A DNA stretch of 5,163 nucleotides from Geodermatophilaceae bacterium (GTDB lineage Bacteria > Actinomycetota > Actinomycetes > Mycobacteriales > Geodermatophilaceae): NCBI GenBank assembly GCA_013696785.1, contig JACCXW010000235.1, positions 1 through 5,163 on the forward strand, written 5' to 3'. Below are positions 5,162-5,163 of this stretch, in pieces; the stretch's first letter is position 1; each line of letters starts with the position of its first letter. The notes under the pieces were generated by a model. The model had not been told where the DNA came from. It did no database searches and saw nothing but the letters and a program-made list of their open reading frames with translations. The position numbers and the translations under genes are program-made.

Positions 5162-5163
5162 GT
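5154..5163 (+). CDS. Start of a further rightward gene (only three codons visible)
   Basis: An ATG at 5154 (reading Met-Ser-Glu) follows AAGGA at 5141-5145 with an 8-base gap. It overlaps the last 8 bases of the LLM oxidoreductase in another frame. The overlap and good ribosome binding site indicate a co-transcribed, translationally coupled gene that leaves the window. Nothing can be said about its product. Confidence 0.55.

Noticed and set aside
1..5163. Mobile element, CRISPR array, tRNA or rRNA
   Set aside because: No transposase, long terminal repeats, regularly spaced repeats or RNA-gene features were seen; composition appears even across the window.

Overview
This is a GC-rich window (by eye roughly 65 % or more, with G/C strongly favoured at third codon positions, GTG starts and GGAG-type ribosome binding sites). 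That fits a high-GC actinobacterium of the Rhodococcus/Mycolicibacterium/Pseudonocardia kind. The gene set is that of a catabolic cluster for an aromatic or other cyclic compound; the substrate cannot be read from the sequence.

Layout. Four genes lie on the minus strand, in transcription order: a DUF3237-family protein (4003-3584), a GMC-family flavoprotein alcohol dehydrogenase (3456-1939), the alpha subunit of a Rieske non-heme iron ring-hydroxylating dioxygenase (1849-380), and its beta subunit (from 383, running off the left edge). On the plus strand, divergent from DUF3237, is a luciferase-like (LLM-class) flavin- or F420-dependent oxidoreductase (4112-5161). It overlaps by 8 bases the start of a further gene cut off at the right edge. 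Alpha and beta overlap by ATGA and are surely co-translated. The other minus-strand gaps are 127 and 89 bases. No convincing terminator is seen in either, so all four genes could share a transcript, possibly with an extra promoter before the GMC gene.

How it may work together (inference). The dioxygenase would open attack on the ring using electrons from a ferredoxin and reductase not in this window. The GMC enzyme would oxidise an alcohol, and the LLM enzyme would carry out a monooxygenation or hydride transfer. DUF3237 has no assigned function.

The most interesting signal is regulatory. An 18-base element, ATACAGAA-N5-TTCTG, occurs in the DUF3237/LLM divergent promoter region and again before the GMC gene, with 15 of 18 identical bases. 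A degraded version lies in the gap before the dioxygenase. In the divergent region it exactly fills the spacer between plausible -35 and -10 boxes of the leftward promoter. This looks like the operator of one local repressor whose gene is outside the window. A second, unrelated 15-base palindrome also sits before the GMC gene.
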